A DNA stretch of 64,000 bases, from the NCBI GenBank assembly GCA_964594365.1, contig CAZQMB010000007.1, forward strand, positions 1 to 64,000, given 5' to 3'. The translations under genes were made by a program, and so were the position numbers. The DNA comes from CAIUSP01 sp964594365 (GTDB taxonomy: Bacteria; Actinomycetota; Thermoleophilia; Solirubrobacterales; 70-9). Each line of letters begins with the position of its first letter. Positions within the stretch are counted from its first letter, which is position 1. Shown one piece after another: positions 40,728 through 50,485 of this stretch. The notes beneath the pieces are model-generated. The model was not told where the DNA came from. It searched no databases and saw only the letters and a program-made list of their open reading frames with translations.

Positions 40728-42536
40728 CTACCTGCGCTTGATCTCGCAACCGTCGAAGAGCGTAGGACCGCCACCGCCCGAGCAATCGTCTCTGCCGATC
40801 GATCCGAAGAGCCTGTCCTCGCCACCGAGTCCCTTCAAGAGATCATCGCCCTGGCGGGCGTAGATGGTGTCGGATCCATTGGTCCCGATCAGGACGTCGT
40901 TCTGACTCGTACCCTCGAGGATCTCGAGATCGGCCGAGACGGTCGTTGCGGCACAGGACGAGTCGTTGCGGGCCTTGGCCGTGCCCCCCAACTTGGCCTC
41001 GATCCCCACATCCTGAACGCGCGCGAATCCGGCGATGTCCTGGATACCGCCGCCTCCAGAGAACGAGTGCGGAACGCAAATCGTGTTGGTGACCAACTGA
41101 TCGTTGCCGTCGCCACCGACCAGTTCGTCGGCACCGATATTGCTGATCAGGGCGTCTGCGCCGGCCCGACCCGAAAGCAGGTCACGCCCTCCGCCGTCGA
41201 TGATCACGTCATCGAGCGGCCCGCCGATTACCTCGTCGTCACCGTCGGAGCCATCGAGGTCGGTCGTGGCAGTATCCGCCACGGCGGAGTCGATCTCGAT
41301 GCGGTCGTCTCCATCTCCTGTCCACGCGGCGATGAAGCCGAGATCGGCAGGTATCTCACAGGTGGCACCGCTCGCCGTGGGGGTGCATCCGTTTCCGGCC
41401 GAGAGAGGCGAAGAGGAGACGATGCTGACAGTCGTTCCGTTGGACGAGACGGCCCAGTCGTCGTCGGCGCTGTCGTCGCCGATCAAGACCAGGCCCACAT
41501 CGCGGTCGGTGCGATCGTCGACCAGCACCTGCTCGTGGGCGCAACCTGGGGCTCCACACAGATCCTCGAACGCGCGACCCGAGTTGTTGTCATCGGCATA
41601 GGGAGAGCCGAGAATCGATTCGATGCTGCTGAGGGTCTCGGAGCTGCCATCGTCGCCGGCGGCCGAGCCGGCGTCGATCCTCACACCCGGAATTCCCGCG
41701 CTTGCTCCGGGAGGTGTGGCCGTGGCGAAACTCACGGTATCGATTCCCGATCCACCGAAGTAGTCATCTCCGTTGGTGCCACCGCGCAAGAGGTCGGCAT
41801 CCTCGTCGCCGTAGAGGAAGTCGATCCCGTGACCGCCGATCACCACATCGTCTCCGGCCTCGCCGTAGAGATGGTCGTCGACCTGGTCACCGTAGATGCG
41901 GTCCGGTCCTGATCCTCCGTAGATGAAGTCACTCCCGTCGCGTCCCCGGATGTAGTCGGCGCCACTGCCTCCGTAGACCGTCTCACCGCCGGCGCCCGTA
42001 TCGATGAAGTCGTCTCCGTCCCCGCCGCGGGTCGCCTTCTCTCTCCCGTCCTGACCGAACACGGTGTCGTCGCCTGAGCCAGCGTCGATCCAGTCCTTGC
42101 CGGCATCGGTGTAGATGGAATCGTCGCCACTGGATCCGTAGATCCTGTCCACACCGCGACCGGATCGCACGAGGTCGTTGCCCGGTCCTCCGTAGACCTT
42201 GTCTCCACCCTTCTCGCCGATGATCGAGTCTGCCCCGTCGTTTCCGAAGACCCGGTCTGCGCCGCTGCCGCTGTTGATCTGATCGTCTCCCGGGCCACCG
42301 CATACGGTGTCCGGACCTTTGGATCCGGTTCGGGTTATCAAGACGTCGTTACCGCCCCCGAGCACGATCACCTGAGGACCGATCGGATTGACCAGACGGT
42401 CATTTCCAGCCCCTTTGACGATGTCGGCCACCTTCCCGCCACAGGTCGGGCGGGCCTGCGTCAGCGACACACCCAAGGCCAACTGGGCTGCCAGCACCGT
42501 CGCGGTCAGGAGTAGGGGGTATCTGATCGATTTCAT
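40728..42536 (-). CDS. Secreted calcium-binding RTX-like repeat protein
   Basis: 602 residues from the ATG at 42536, chosen because the chain then starts with a signal peptide (MKSIRYPLLLTATVLAAQLA, cleavage near TQARP). About residues 40-265 are tandem GGxGxD-type nonapeptides (GGPGDDQINSGSGADRVFG, GGSGADYIRGRDGSDFIYGG), forming a calcium-binding parallel beta-roll. A non-repeat insert of about 140 residues follows (with CGAPGC and DDWAVSSNGTTVSIVSS), then a second repeat block (about 420-600). In Gram-negatives RTX proteins leave by type I secretion; here a Sec signal peptide is present, as in other Actinobacteria. No transporter or enzyme domain is visible. Confidence 0.88.
   Translation of the reverse strand: MKSIRYPLLLTATVLAAQLALGVSLTQARPTCGGKVADIVKGAGNDRLVNPIGPQVIVLGGGNDVLITRTGSKGPDTVCGGPGDDQINSGSGADRVFGNDGADSIIGEKGGDKVYGGPGNDLVRSGRGVDRIYGSSGDDSIYTDAGKDWIDAGSGDDTVFGQDGREKATRGGDGDDFIDTGAGGETVYGGSGADYIRGRDGSDFIYGGSGPDRIYGDQVDDHLYGEAGDDVVIGGHGIDFLYGDEDADLLRGGTNGDDYFGGSGIDTVSFATATPPGASAGIPGVRIDAGSAAGDDGSSETLSSIESILGSPYADDNNSGRAFEDLCGAPGCAHEQVLVDDRTDRDVGLVLIGDDSADDDWAVSSNGTTVSIVSSSPLSAGNGCTPTASGATCEIPADLGFIAAWTGDGDDRIEIDSAVADTATTDLDGSDGDDEVIGGPLDDVIIDGGGRDLLSGRAGADALISNIGADELVGGDGNDQLVTNTICVPHSFSGGGGIQDIAGFARVQDVGIEAKLGGTAKARNDSSCAATTVSADLEILEGTSQNDVLIGTNGSDTIYARQGDDLLKGLGGEDRLFGSIGRDDCSGGGGPTLFDGCEIKRR
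41741..42420 (-). repeat. Tandem RTX (GGxGxDxxx) coding repeats
   Basis: The encoded protein repeats a glycine/aspartate nonapeptide with few interruptions over about 225 residues. DNA copies diverge at third positions, so this is selection for the protein motif and not recent DNA amplification. Confidence 0.75.
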
Positions 42537-42587
42537 CGCATCATCAAGAACACGCACGGGAGGCAAAGGTTGTGTGCCTGCTTGCTC

Positions 42588-42593
42588 TAGGCT
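42588..42593 (+). promoter_or_regulatory. -10 element TAGGCT, leaderless promoter of ASCH-like gene
   Basis: TAGGCT lies 7 nt before the GTG at 42601 and 4 nt before the GTG at 42598. The 7-nt distance favours 42601 as the start. Confidence 0.55.
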
Positions 42594-42600
42594 GCCCGTG

Positions 42601-43005
42601 GTGAGCGGGATCTACGTACTCAACTTCTACTCTGCCGTATTCGTGGACCAACTGAAGCGTGGTCGTAAGACGGCGACCATCCGACTTGGTGACAAGTCGC
42701 GCAAGTACAAACGCGGCCTGGTGGTCTGGATCACCGTCGGGTACCGACATCAGCCGCGCGAGAAGATCTTCTCTGCAGTGATCGACGAGGTCGAGGTCAA
42801 GAAGGCCTCCGAGCTCTCTCCCCGGGACGTCGAACATGACAATCCCGAGTTCCGTCGGCTCGAGGACAGCCTCGCGTTCCTCGAACAGATCTACGGTAGG
42901 CCGATTTCCCCCGATGACACCGTCAGCGTGATCCGGTTCTCCCAGATCGTCGAGCGTCCCGGGGCCCTGCTCGGGGGGAACGGCGACCCGCCGTCCCAGA
43001 ACTGA
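42601..43005 (+). CDS. Small ASCH/PUA-like domain protein
   Basis: 134 residues from the GTG at 42601, chosen by distance from the -10. The pattern LNFYSAVFVDQLKRGRKTATIRLGDKSRKYKRG followed by VVWITVGYRHQPREKIFSAVIDEVEVKKASEL (split here for clarity by GL) matches the ASCH fold: an Ile/Val...GxKTATIR entry strand, a small beta-barrel and a conserved GxK(T) RNA-binding edge. ASCH proteins bind RNA or act on modified nucleosides. No partner is apparent; it is divergent from the RTX gene and precedes groESL. The family call is moderate. Confidence 0.65.
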   Translation: MSGIYVLNFYSAVFVDQLKRGRKTATIRLGDKSRKYKRGLVVWITVGYRHQPREKIFSAVIDEVEVKKASELSPRDVEHDNPEFRRLEDSLAFLEQIYGRPISPDDTVSVIRFSQIVERPGALLGGNGDPPSQN

Positions 43006-43022
43006 CGATTTCGCCGAAGGTC

Positions 43023-43051
43023 TTGGAAAAACGGCGATCGTTGCCTATACT
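43023..43051 (+). promoter_or_regulatory. groESL promoter (-35 TTGGAA, -10 TATACT, 17-bp spacer)
   Basis: TTGGAA at 43023-43028 and TATACT at 43046-43051 are separated by 17 nt. Transcription should start near 43058, giving a leader of about 100 nt that includes the CIRCE element. This is the best sigma-70-type promoter of the window. Confidence 0.75.
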
Positions 43052-43061
43052 CCTCTCCAAG

Positions 43062-43088
43062 TTGGCACTCTCCACCAGAGAGTGCCAA
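43062..43088 (+). promoter_or_regulatory. CIRCE operator (HrcA-binding)
   Basis: TTGGCACTC, a 9-nt spacer, and GAGTGCCAA form a perfect inverted repeat. The consensus is TTAGCACTC-N9-GAGTGCTAA, so each arm differs by one compensated base. It sits just after the start of transcription of groESL, the standard place for HrcA repression. Confidence 0.92.
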
Positions 43089-43159
43089 AGCGCCAGAGGC
43101 ACGCTGAACGCCTGTCCTGAGCGCTGACAATTCGACCCTCAGCAACGGAGGTATCAACG

Positions 43160-43447
43160 ATGAAACTGAAGCCCCTGGGTGACCGCCTGATTGTGCAGGC
43201 AACCGAGGAAGAGGAAAAGACTGCGAGCGGGATCGTCCTGCCCGACACCGCCAAGGAGAAGCCCCAGAAGGGGAAGGTCCTGGCCGTCGGTGACGGTGCG
43301 CTCAACGAAGACGGCAGCCGCCGTCCTCTCGACGTCGAGGAGGGGGACGAGGTCCTCTACTCCAAGTACGGAGGAACGGAAATCACCATCGACGGCGAGG
43401 AACTTCTCGTCCTTCGCGAGTCAGACGTACTCGCCAAGGTCGGCTAG
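43160..43447 (+). CDS. groES: Co-chaperonin GroES
   Basis: 95 residues, ATG with GGAGG 8 nt upstream. The 10-kDa lid of the GroEL chamber: MKLKPLGDRLIVQA, the mobile loop EEEKTASGIVLPDTAKEKPQ, GKVLAVGDGAL, VLYSKYGGTEI and the C-terminal LVLRESDVLAKV. Under CIRCE control. groEL follows 33 nt later with its own SD. Confidence 0.96.
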   Translation: MKLKPLGDRLIVQATEEEEKTASGIVLPDTAKEKPQKGKVLAVGDGALNEDGSRRPLDVEEGDEVLYSKYGGTEITIDGEELLVLRESDVLAKVG

Positions 43448-43480
43448 TCCCAGCCACTCAACAAGGAGGAACCAGAAGAA

Positions 43481-45121
<1,641 letters not shown>

Positions 45122-45153
45122 CCAGCCCTCGGTTCCCGAGGGTCGGATTTCCA

Positions 45154-45190
45154 AGAACCCCGTCGCTGATGCGGCGGGGTTCTTTTCTTT
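45154..45190 (+). terminator. Intrinsic terminator of groESL
   Basis: A 13-bp stem (AGAACCCCGTCGC with GCGGCGGGGTTCT, one G-T pair) with a TGAT loop is followed by TTTTCTTT. A smaller hairpin (CCCTCGG/CCGAGGG) lies just before it at 45126-45142. Confidence 0.92.
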
Positions 45191-45193
45191 GCC

Positions 45194-46081
45194 TCAGCCG
45201 GTGAGCGGATTTACCGGCGTCGGCTCGATACCGAGGTCACGGAGATCGGAGGAGCCTCTCTCCGACCAGAGCGAAACCGAGAGCAGCTCCAACTCCTCCG
45301 GGGCAGGGAGCCGACCCTCGCGGATGAACGGCGAGAGCAGGCGCAGTTTGGTCTCGACTACCGGGAGTGGCAGACGCGCCGAGCGGTGGTGCCTATTCAT
45401 GGCAAGCCCCGCGAGATAAGAGAACTGACTGGTGGCCTGATCCCCTGCGAGCTCGATCCTGCGCCGACGTTCAGACGACTCAGGAGCACCGCGGGCGATC
45501 TCAGCGCAGACGGCGGCAGCGACGTCATCGGCCGCCACCGGCTGGATGCGGGCACGAAGTGTGCCCGAGGGAAGCGTCGTTACCGGAAGCACAGAGAGTC
45601 CCGAAACGATCCTCTCCCAGATCGAATCCGGAGCGTGGATGGCGGAGGGGGAGATGACCGTCGAGGCGAGCTCGGACCCCATCACATCCGCCTCAGCCGC
45701 TGCCTTGGAGCGCACGAAACGAGAATCCGAGAGGCCATCCGCCCCGAGACAGGACATGTAGACGAACCTGGCCGCGCCCGCCTCCTCGGCGGCACGGAGC
45801 AGCCTGGCGGTAGCCAGTCCATTGATCTGCTCGATCGACCCGCCGTTTGGACCCTGATCGCGGAAGGTCGCAGCGAGGTGGACCACAGTCTCCACTCCTC
45901 GGGTGGCGTGACGCAGCGAATTGGCATCCGCCAGATCTCCGAGCACCAACTGGACATCGACTCGCGAAGCGCCGAGGTCCTGCGGATCTCGTACCAGCAC
46001 GCGCAGAGGGTGACCGGCTTCGATCAATCGGGGCAGGAGTCGTGTTCCGACCGTTCCGGTCGCGCCGGTGAGGAGGATCAT
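45194..46081 (-). CDS. NAD(P)-binding epimerase/NmrA-like protein
   Basis: 295 residues. Atypical SDR: LLTGATGTVGTRLLPRLIEAG at the N-terminus (shown as LLTGATGTVGTRL), VRDPQDLG, LVLGDLADANSLRHATRGVETVVHLAA, and RFVYMSCLGADG. There is no YxxxK at the usual place, as in NmrA/complex I NDUFA9-like proteins that bind NAD(P) without catalysis or act on quinones and flavonoids. The minus-strand upstream sequence has GATACC and AGAGAGG before the ATG. It is convergent with groEL past the terminator and divergent from fdxA. The substrate is unknown. Confidence 0.8.
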   Translation of the reverse strand: MILLTGATGTVGTRLLPRLIEAGHPLRVLVRDPQDLGASRVDVQLVLGDLADANSLRHATRGVETVVHLAATFRDQGPNGGSIEQINGLATARLLRAAEEAGAARFVYMSCLGADGLSDSRFVRSKAAAEADVMGSELASTVISPSAIHAPDSIWERIVSGLSVLPVTTLPSGTLRARIQPVAADDVAAAVCAEIARGAPESSERRRRIELAGDQATSQFSYLAGLAMNRHHRSARLPLPVVETKLRLLSPFIREGRLPAPEELELLSVSLWSERGSSDLRDLGIEPTPVNPLTG

Positions 46082-46132
46082 CCTCTCTAAAGGTATCGGG
46101 GTGGCCGGGAGTCATCGTTGCGCGGGTCTGCG

Positions 46133-46138
46133 TAAAAT
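46133..46138 (+). promoter_or_regulatory. Putative -10 (TAAAAT) of ferredoxin gene
   Basis: TAAAAT in the 128-bp divergent gap would give fdxA a leader of about 65 nt that carries a good SD (GGGAGGA). No clear -35 is seen. Confidence 0.45.
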
Positions 46139-46209
46139 GGCGTCTCCGCCAATCGCATTCAGGTTGGTGGCCAACGACAACTCTTCACGACGAGGGAGGA
46201 ACAGAGAAA

Positions 46210-46476
46210 GTGGCATACGTCATCGCCGAGCCATGCATCGGGACCAAGGACAACTCGTGCGTCGAGGTATGCCCGGTGGACTGCATCCACCCGACTCCCG
46301 ACGAGGCCGACCACAGTGAGGTCGAACAGCTCTACATCGATCCGGACGAGTGCATCGACTGCGACGCCTGTGTAGAGGCCTGTCCGGTAGACGCATGCTT
46401 TGCCGAGGATCAGCTTCCCTCGGAGTGGGCCAAGTACACCCAGATCAACGCGAACTACTACGCCTCCAAGAAGTAG
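46210..46476 (+). CDS. fdxA: 7Fe ferredoxin (3Fe-4S + 4Fe-4S), FdxA type
   Basis: 88 residues, GTG with GGGAGGA 9-15 nt upstream. Ligand spacing matches 7Fe ferredoxins such as mycobacterial FdxA: C9, C17 and C58 would bind the 3Fe-4S cluster and C21, C48, C51 and C54 the 4Fe-4S cluster; C25 and C63 are extra. MAYVIAEPCIGTKDNSCVEV and PDECIDCDACVEACP are the key segments. It is a low-potential electron carrier, plausibly for P450s, sulfite reductase or oxidoreductases elsewhere. It forms its own unit. Confidence 0.93.
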   Translation: MAYVIAEPCIGTKDNSCVEVCPVDCIHPTPDEADHSEVEQLYIDPDECIDCDACVEACPVDACFAEDQLPSEWAKYTQINANYYASKK

Positions 46477-46524
46477 CGGACGCTCGGCGCTCCAGCCGAG
46501 TCCTGCCGCACTGGGAACCGGCAG

Positions 46525-47694
46525 CTACTGGATGACCGGCAGTTCCGTGGCCCCAGGCCCAGGAGCCTTCGGACCTGGAGGCGGATCGCTCGCTACCGGC
46601 GCAGCCATCATCGGCAAGTCTTCCGGTGTCATCGCGAGTATTCCGCGCGCAGCCTGACGAATAGCCTGGGCCGCAGGAGCGTCTGGCTTGTCGACCACCA
46701 GTGGGCGACCCTCGTCCGCCCCCTCACGTAGATCGGTCTCGAGCGGGACTTTTGCGAGGAGGGGGACGTCGATCTCCTCGGCGAGCATCTGACCGCCGCC
46801 CTCTCCGAAGATCGCAACCCGTTCTCCGTCTGGAGACTGGAAAGCAGACATGTTCTCGATCACTCCGACCACTTCGAGATCGACCTTCTTTGCCATATCG
46901 GCCGAGCGTCGGGCGACGGACTGAGCCGCAGGCTGCGGAGTCGTCACCAGCACGAACTTGGCCTGAGGCAGAAGCTGGGCGAGGCTCATCGAGACGTCTC
47001 CGGTGCCCGGGGGTAGATCGAGCAAGAGGAAGTCGAGCTCGCCCCAATCCACGTCTTCGAGGAACTGCTGGATCGCTTTGTGCAGCATTGGTCCTCGCCA
47101 GACCACCGCAGCGTCCGACTCGACGAAGAACCCCATCGAGATGACCTTCGGACCGGCGGGCGAGACGAGCGGGATGATCTTCCGGTCGGCGGATACCTCG
47201 GGGCGACCATCGATACCGAGCATCCTCGGGATCGAATACCCGTAGACATCGCAATCGAGGGCCCCCACTGCCTTCCCTTCGGCCGCGAGGGCAGCCGCGA
47301 GGTTCGCCGTCATGGTGGACTTCCCCACACCTCCCTTACCGGAGGCAACACAGATCACGTTCTTCACCTGGGCGAGTGATCCCTGCGGAAGCTTCGGTCG
47401 GCCCAGTTTCTCCTGGAGTCCTGACTTCTCCTCTTCGCTCAAGACATCGAAGCCGACCTCGACCTCGGTGACCCCGTCGACAGCCCCCACGCGCTGGGAG
47501 ACGGCCTGCTCGAAGTGACCGCGAATCGGGCATCCGGGGGTAGTGAGTGACACTACGACCTCGACCCGCCCGGCTTCAGTGACATCGATGGAACGGACCA
47601 TCTCGAGCTCGACGATGTCGCGTCCGAGTTCGGGATCTATAACGCCGGAGAGCGCCTCGGTGATCGCTTCATGTGAGGGTGTCGGATTACTCAT
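46525..47694 (-). CDS. mrp: Mrp/ApbC-family P-loop Fe-S carrier-like protein without CxxC
   Basis: 389 residues from the ATG at 47694; an in-frame start 14 codons earlier is less likely. N-terminal MIP18/DUF59 domain (about 5-85, with TTPGCPIRGH and C55), then a MinD-like ATPase: SGKGGVGKST (118-127), ALDCDVYGYSIPRMLG, DFLLLDLPPGTGDVSMSLAQ, and VTTPQPAAQSVARR. The usual ENMSxFxCPxCG, whose cysteines hold a bridging Fe-S cluster, reads ENMSAFQSPDGE. Actinobacterial Mrp proteins may generally lack this pair. The C-terminus is Pro-rich. A role in Fe-S assembly is inferred from the family. Confidence 0.87.
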   Translation of the reverse strand: MSNPTPSHEAITEALSGVIDPELGRDIVELEMVRSIDVTEAGRVEVVVSLTTPGCPIRGHFEQAVSQRVGAVDGVTEVEVGFDVLSEEEKSGLQEKLGRPKLPQGSLAQVKNVICVASGKGGVGKSTMTANLAAALAAEGKAVGALDCDVYGYSIPRMLGIDGRPEVSADRKIIPLVSPAGPKVISMGFFVESDAAVVWRGPMLHKAIQQFLEDVDWGELDFLLLDLPPGTGDVSMSLAQLLPQAKFVLVTTPQPAAQSVARRSADMAKKVDLEVVGVIENMSAFQSPDGERVAIFGEGGGQMLAEEIDVPLLAKVPLETDLREGADEGRPLVVDKPDAPAAQAIRQAARGILAMTPEDLPMMAAPVASDPPPGPKAPGPGATELPVIQ

Positions 47695-47822
47695 CTGTTC
47701 TCGCAGTTTCGCAGAAGTGGTGTTCCTGCTGCGCAACCGGAAGAGCCCGCCCCCTCCGTGACTGCTGGAGAGAGCGGGCTGTCCGGATGAGGTCCCCTCG
47801 ATGGAGGACCGAGGCCGAATGC

Positions 47823-48251
47823 TCAGACGAGCTCGCGGACACGCTGAACCAGCGGCTCGATGCGCTGCTTGACCGGATCCATCCGATCGGTGACCGGCGC
47901 GATGCGATCAGCGGCGCCACGGAGGCGGTCAGCGACCTCTCCCTGTGCGCGCTCACGCACCTCGGATCCGCGGCGACCCGCCTTGTCGAACTCCTCGGCG
48001 AAGGTCACTCGCATCGTCTCGAGCTCGTCGGAACGACGCTCGGGATCGAGCAACGCTTCCACCTTCTCGCGAGCGGGCTCGACGTAGTCGGCAACCGCAT
48101 TGTCGACGACACCGACTACGGCGTCCACGACCTGGAGAGCCTGGTCGGTGGGCTTGGCTGCAGCCGCTTCGACCTCGGCACTGCCGTTCTTGGACGAAGT
48201 CTTTGGGCTCGTGGCCTCGCTCGACTCCGTTTCCTGCTTCTTTCTACCCAT
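47823..48251 (-). CDS. Helical hypothetical protein
   Basis: 142 residues from the ATG at 48251 (a TTG one codon earlier is possible); AGAGG lies about 12 nt upstream. A charged Ser/Thr/Lys-rich start is followed by long amphipathic helices (ALQVVDAVVGVVDNAVADYV, RRSDELETMRVTFAEEFDKA, VTDRMDPVKQRIEPLVQRV). No signal peptide, membrane span or known motif. It resembles phasin- or apolipoprotein-like surface-binding proteins only in composition. I do not recognise the family. It lies between mrp and the DUF2342 protease, all on the minus strand with gaps of about 130 nt. Confidence 0.7.
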   Translation of the reverse strand: MGRKKQETESSEATSPKTSSKNGSAEVEAAAAKPTDQALQVVDAVVGVVDNAVADYVEPAREKVEALLDPERRSDELETMRVTFAEEFDKAGRRGSEVRERAQGEVADRLRGAADRIAPVTDRMDPVKQRIEPLVQRVRELV

Positions 48252-48378
48252 CAATTGAATGCACCTCTGTTTCTCGATTGGGTCGTTTTCCTGACTGATG
48301 TCCGCACTCGAAGAGAGGCGAACACATGTTCTTACCCTCGATCGGGGCAGCGGTTACACCCAGGGAACAGGGGTTTCT

Positions 48379-49491
48379 TCAGGCCGTCGAGGTTCGCCGC
48401 AGGATCATCCTGCGGAGGCGACGTATCGGATGGATGCTGGGCAGCCGGCTCGCCCCCACTCTGTCGATCCAAGCCAGCGGCTGATCAATCTCGAGCAGGG
48501 TCGGAAGATCCTCGGCTGATCTCCAAACCCGATTCAAAGTGTCGATTCCACCTGCCTCGACCACCTGATCGCAGAAGGCCTTGCCACGGCGGTACTGAGC
48601 GAGCTTCGCATCGAGTCCGAGGAGACGGGCGACGACCTGATCGAGGGTCCCTCGACTGCCTCGGTCCTTCTCGAGGCTCTCGCGTAGATCCTCGACCCCC
48701 TCTCCCATCTCCGAAGCGGCAGCGTCCATCACGTGCTCCGCATATCCCTCGACCACGGTCATCGCAGCCGTCAGCTGGTCGACCAACTCCATCTGTGGTT
48801 GTGTCCAGAACAGGTTGGCGAGATCGCCCCTCCTGACCGCCTCGGAGATTCCGCGCGGACCGAGGCCGACCAGCTTCGAGAGGACATCCGAAGTCTTCAC
48901 ATCCAGAGATGCCTTGGTGAGCAGTTCACGAGCCAACCCGCCGATGTGCTCTCTCAGCCACGGCACTGCCGCGAACTGCAGGGCATGAGTTCCTTCGTGC
49001 AGGGCGATCCAGTGGAGAAAGGGTTCGGGCTCCGCGTCCAGCCTCTGCCTGGCGGCCGCGAGGTTCGGTGCGACGAAGAGGAGCCTCGGTGATCTCGCCG
49101 GACCGAACAGAGCCACGTCGTACTGACCCACGACCTTCTGCGCCAGATACCCGGTGGCCAGCCCGACCTCCACTCCCGTGGCGGCCGCTCCAAGCCGTCT
49201 CCCGATTCCGCTCGGCATCTGCGAACGCTCGATCAACTCGCGCTCGAGCTCGGCGGAGATCTCCTGAAAGGACTTGATCGAGGAGTCGACCCACTCCTCG
49301 CGGGTCACCAGTTCCGCGGGTGGAATCTCCGTCCGGGGGCGCAGTCCCGTGTAGTCGCTGACGATCTCGATCGCCCTGTCCGATTCCCGGCGCAATTCCG
49401 CCTCACCGGCGCCCAACCAAGCCGGGCCCTCCCCGGCGACGGTGGAGGCGATCCGCTCGGCGAGGTTCCAGTCGACCAGGCGCTCGCTCAT
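48379..49491 (-). CDS. Zinc-dependent metalloprotease, DUF2342 family
   Basis: 370 residues from the ATG at 49491, which overlaps the upstream IMPase stop (ATGA). The family core GVEVGLATGYLAQKVVGQYD, LLFVAPNLAAA and LHWIALHEGTHALQFAAVPW is plain; HEGTH (165-169) is the HExxH zinc site, and MTVVEGYAEHVMD supplies the third-ligand helix. These proteins are common in Actinobacteria and have been linked with coenzyme F420 gene neighbourhoods, but their substrate is unknown. It is second in a two-gene operon with an inositol-monophosphatase-like gene. Confidence 0.88.
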   Translation of the reverse strand: MSERLVDWNLAERIASTVAGEGPAWLGAGEAELRRESDRAIEIVSDYTGLRPRTEIPPAELVTREEWVDSSIKSFQEISAELERELIERSQMPSGIGRRLGAAATGVEVGLATGYLAQKVVGQYDVALFGPARSPRLLFVAPNLAAARQRLDAEPEPFLHWIALHEGTHALQFAAVPWLREHIGGLARELLTKASLDVKTSDVLSKLVGLGPRGISEAVRRGDLANLFWTQPQMELVDQLTAAMTVVEGYAEHVMDAAASEMGEGVEDLRESLEKDRGSRGTLDQVVARLLGLDAKLAQYRRGKAFCDQVVEAGGIDTLNRVWRSAEDLPTLLEIDQPLAWIDRVGASRLPSIHPIRRLRRMILRRTSTA

Positions 49492-50369
49492 TCGAGCAGC
49501 GCCTGAGCGGAGAGGAGGAAGTCGAGGTCTGACTCGGTTCGGGCTGCGGCCACGTGGTAGCGGGCTCCGAGATCCAGGGCTGCTTCTTCCAGTGGTTCTC
49601 CCGCGAAGCTCAGGTTCGCGCCTGCTTCTCTGACGATGAGTTGACCGGCCGCAGCGTCTACCGAGCGGCAACCGCGCATCGAGAGCATGCCGTCGAAACG
49701 GCCCGCTGCCACGTAGACGAGGGAGACGGCGAGAGACCCGGGCGTGCGCAGGCGGAAGACCCGATCGGTCATCTCGTCCGCGACCCTGACCATTCGCTCG
49801 GGTCGGGTTGCCTCCATACCGACTATCTCGAGCCCGTCACCGAGAGACTGATCGATCCGAACCTGAGTTCCGTCCAGCACGGCACCCGAACCCTTCTCGG
49901 CGTAGAACTCCTCATCCGCACCGAACTCGTACACATATCCGAAGGTGACCTCGGCCATCGACATGCCCGTCGAGACGGCGACGCTGAGGCTGTGACATGG
50001 GATGGTCCTGCGGGCGTTCAACGAGCCATCGATCGGATCGATCACGACGATCGTGTGGCTGGCTGAGTCCTCTTCACCGAAACGGACCTCGCCGCGCTCT
50101 TCAGAGATCGCGGTGAACGAGTACCCGTCGGCAGCCAACAGTTCCAGCTGCTCGAAGAACACGTCCTCACAGAGGCGATCGATGACCAGCGTGTTGTCGC
50201 CACCCTCACCCACTCCGTCGTAGTGGGTACGGGCCTCGATCCCCACGTGCTCGCTGAAGACCCGTCGCTGTCCCTCCACGGCCGAACGGCAGACCGTCAA
50301 CCATCGCTCGACGCTGGGCGTCGAGCCAGAGGAGGCGGAACCGGCTCCGGCTGCTGGCGAGTCAGACAT
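49488..50369 (-). CDS. Inositol monophosphatase-family phosphatase
   Basis: 293 residues. IMPase fold: GDNTLVIDRLCEDVFFEQLE, ISEERGEV (E90/E91), the metal motif VIDPIDGSLNARR (111-116) and a later SVDAAAGQLIVREAG in place of the usual WDxAAG. The first Asp set is complete, so catalysis is plausible; the W-to-V change is mild. Substrates in the family include inositol-1-phosphate, fructose-1,6-bisphosphate, histidinol phosphate and pAp. Given the sulfate genes in this genome, a pAp phosphatase role cannot be excluded. Leads the operon with the DUF2342 protease. Confidence 0.87.
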   Translation of the reverse strand: MSDSPAAGAGSASSGSTPSVERWLTVCRSAVEGQRRVFSEHVGIEARTHYDGVGEGGDNTLVIDRLCEDVFFEQLELLAADGYSFTAISEERGEVRFGEEDSASHTIVVIDPIDGSLNARRTIPCHSLSVAVSTGMSMAEVTFGYVYEFGADEEFYAEKGSGAVLDGTQVRIDQSLGDGLEIVGMEATRPERMVRVADEMTDRVFRLRTPGSLAVSLVYVAAGRFDGMLSMRGCRSVDAAAGQLIVREAGANLSFAGEPLEEAALDLGARYHVAAARTESDLDFLLSAQALLE

Positions 50370-50375
50370 GGCTCA

Positions 50376-50381
50376 ATCCTA
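50376..50381 (-). promoter_or_regulatory. -10 element TAGGAT, leaderless promoter of IMPase operon
   Basis: On the minus strand TAGGAT lies 6 nt before the ATG at 50369. No SD is present. Confidence 0.55.
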
Positions 50382-50471
50382 CGACGGGACCGCCGAATGC
50401 CGACTCCCCAACTTCCGCGATCGTCTGCGCGAGATGGTTCGGGACCGAAATTACCTGCTCCGGCTATGGAA

Positions 50472-50477
50472 TAGCCT
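50472..50477 (+). promoter_or_regulatory. -10 element TAGCCT, leaderless promoter of AddB-like gene
   Basis: TAGCCT lies 8 nt before the ATG at 50486. No SD is present. Confidence 0.55.
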
Positions 50478-50485
50478 CATTCGAG

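Noticed and set aside
41741..42420. Tandem repeats considered as a CRISPR or satellite array
   Set aside because: The repeat is the RTX nonapeptide in a protein frame; DNA copies diverge at third positions and no spacer structure exists.
42537..42566. Longer start for the RTX-like protein
   Set aside because: It would put ten polar residues before the signal peptide; the ATG at 42536 gives a normal one.
45126..45142. Small hairpin CCCTCGG/CCGAGGG as a separate terminator
   Set aside because: It has no T-tract and the strong groESL terminator follows immediately.
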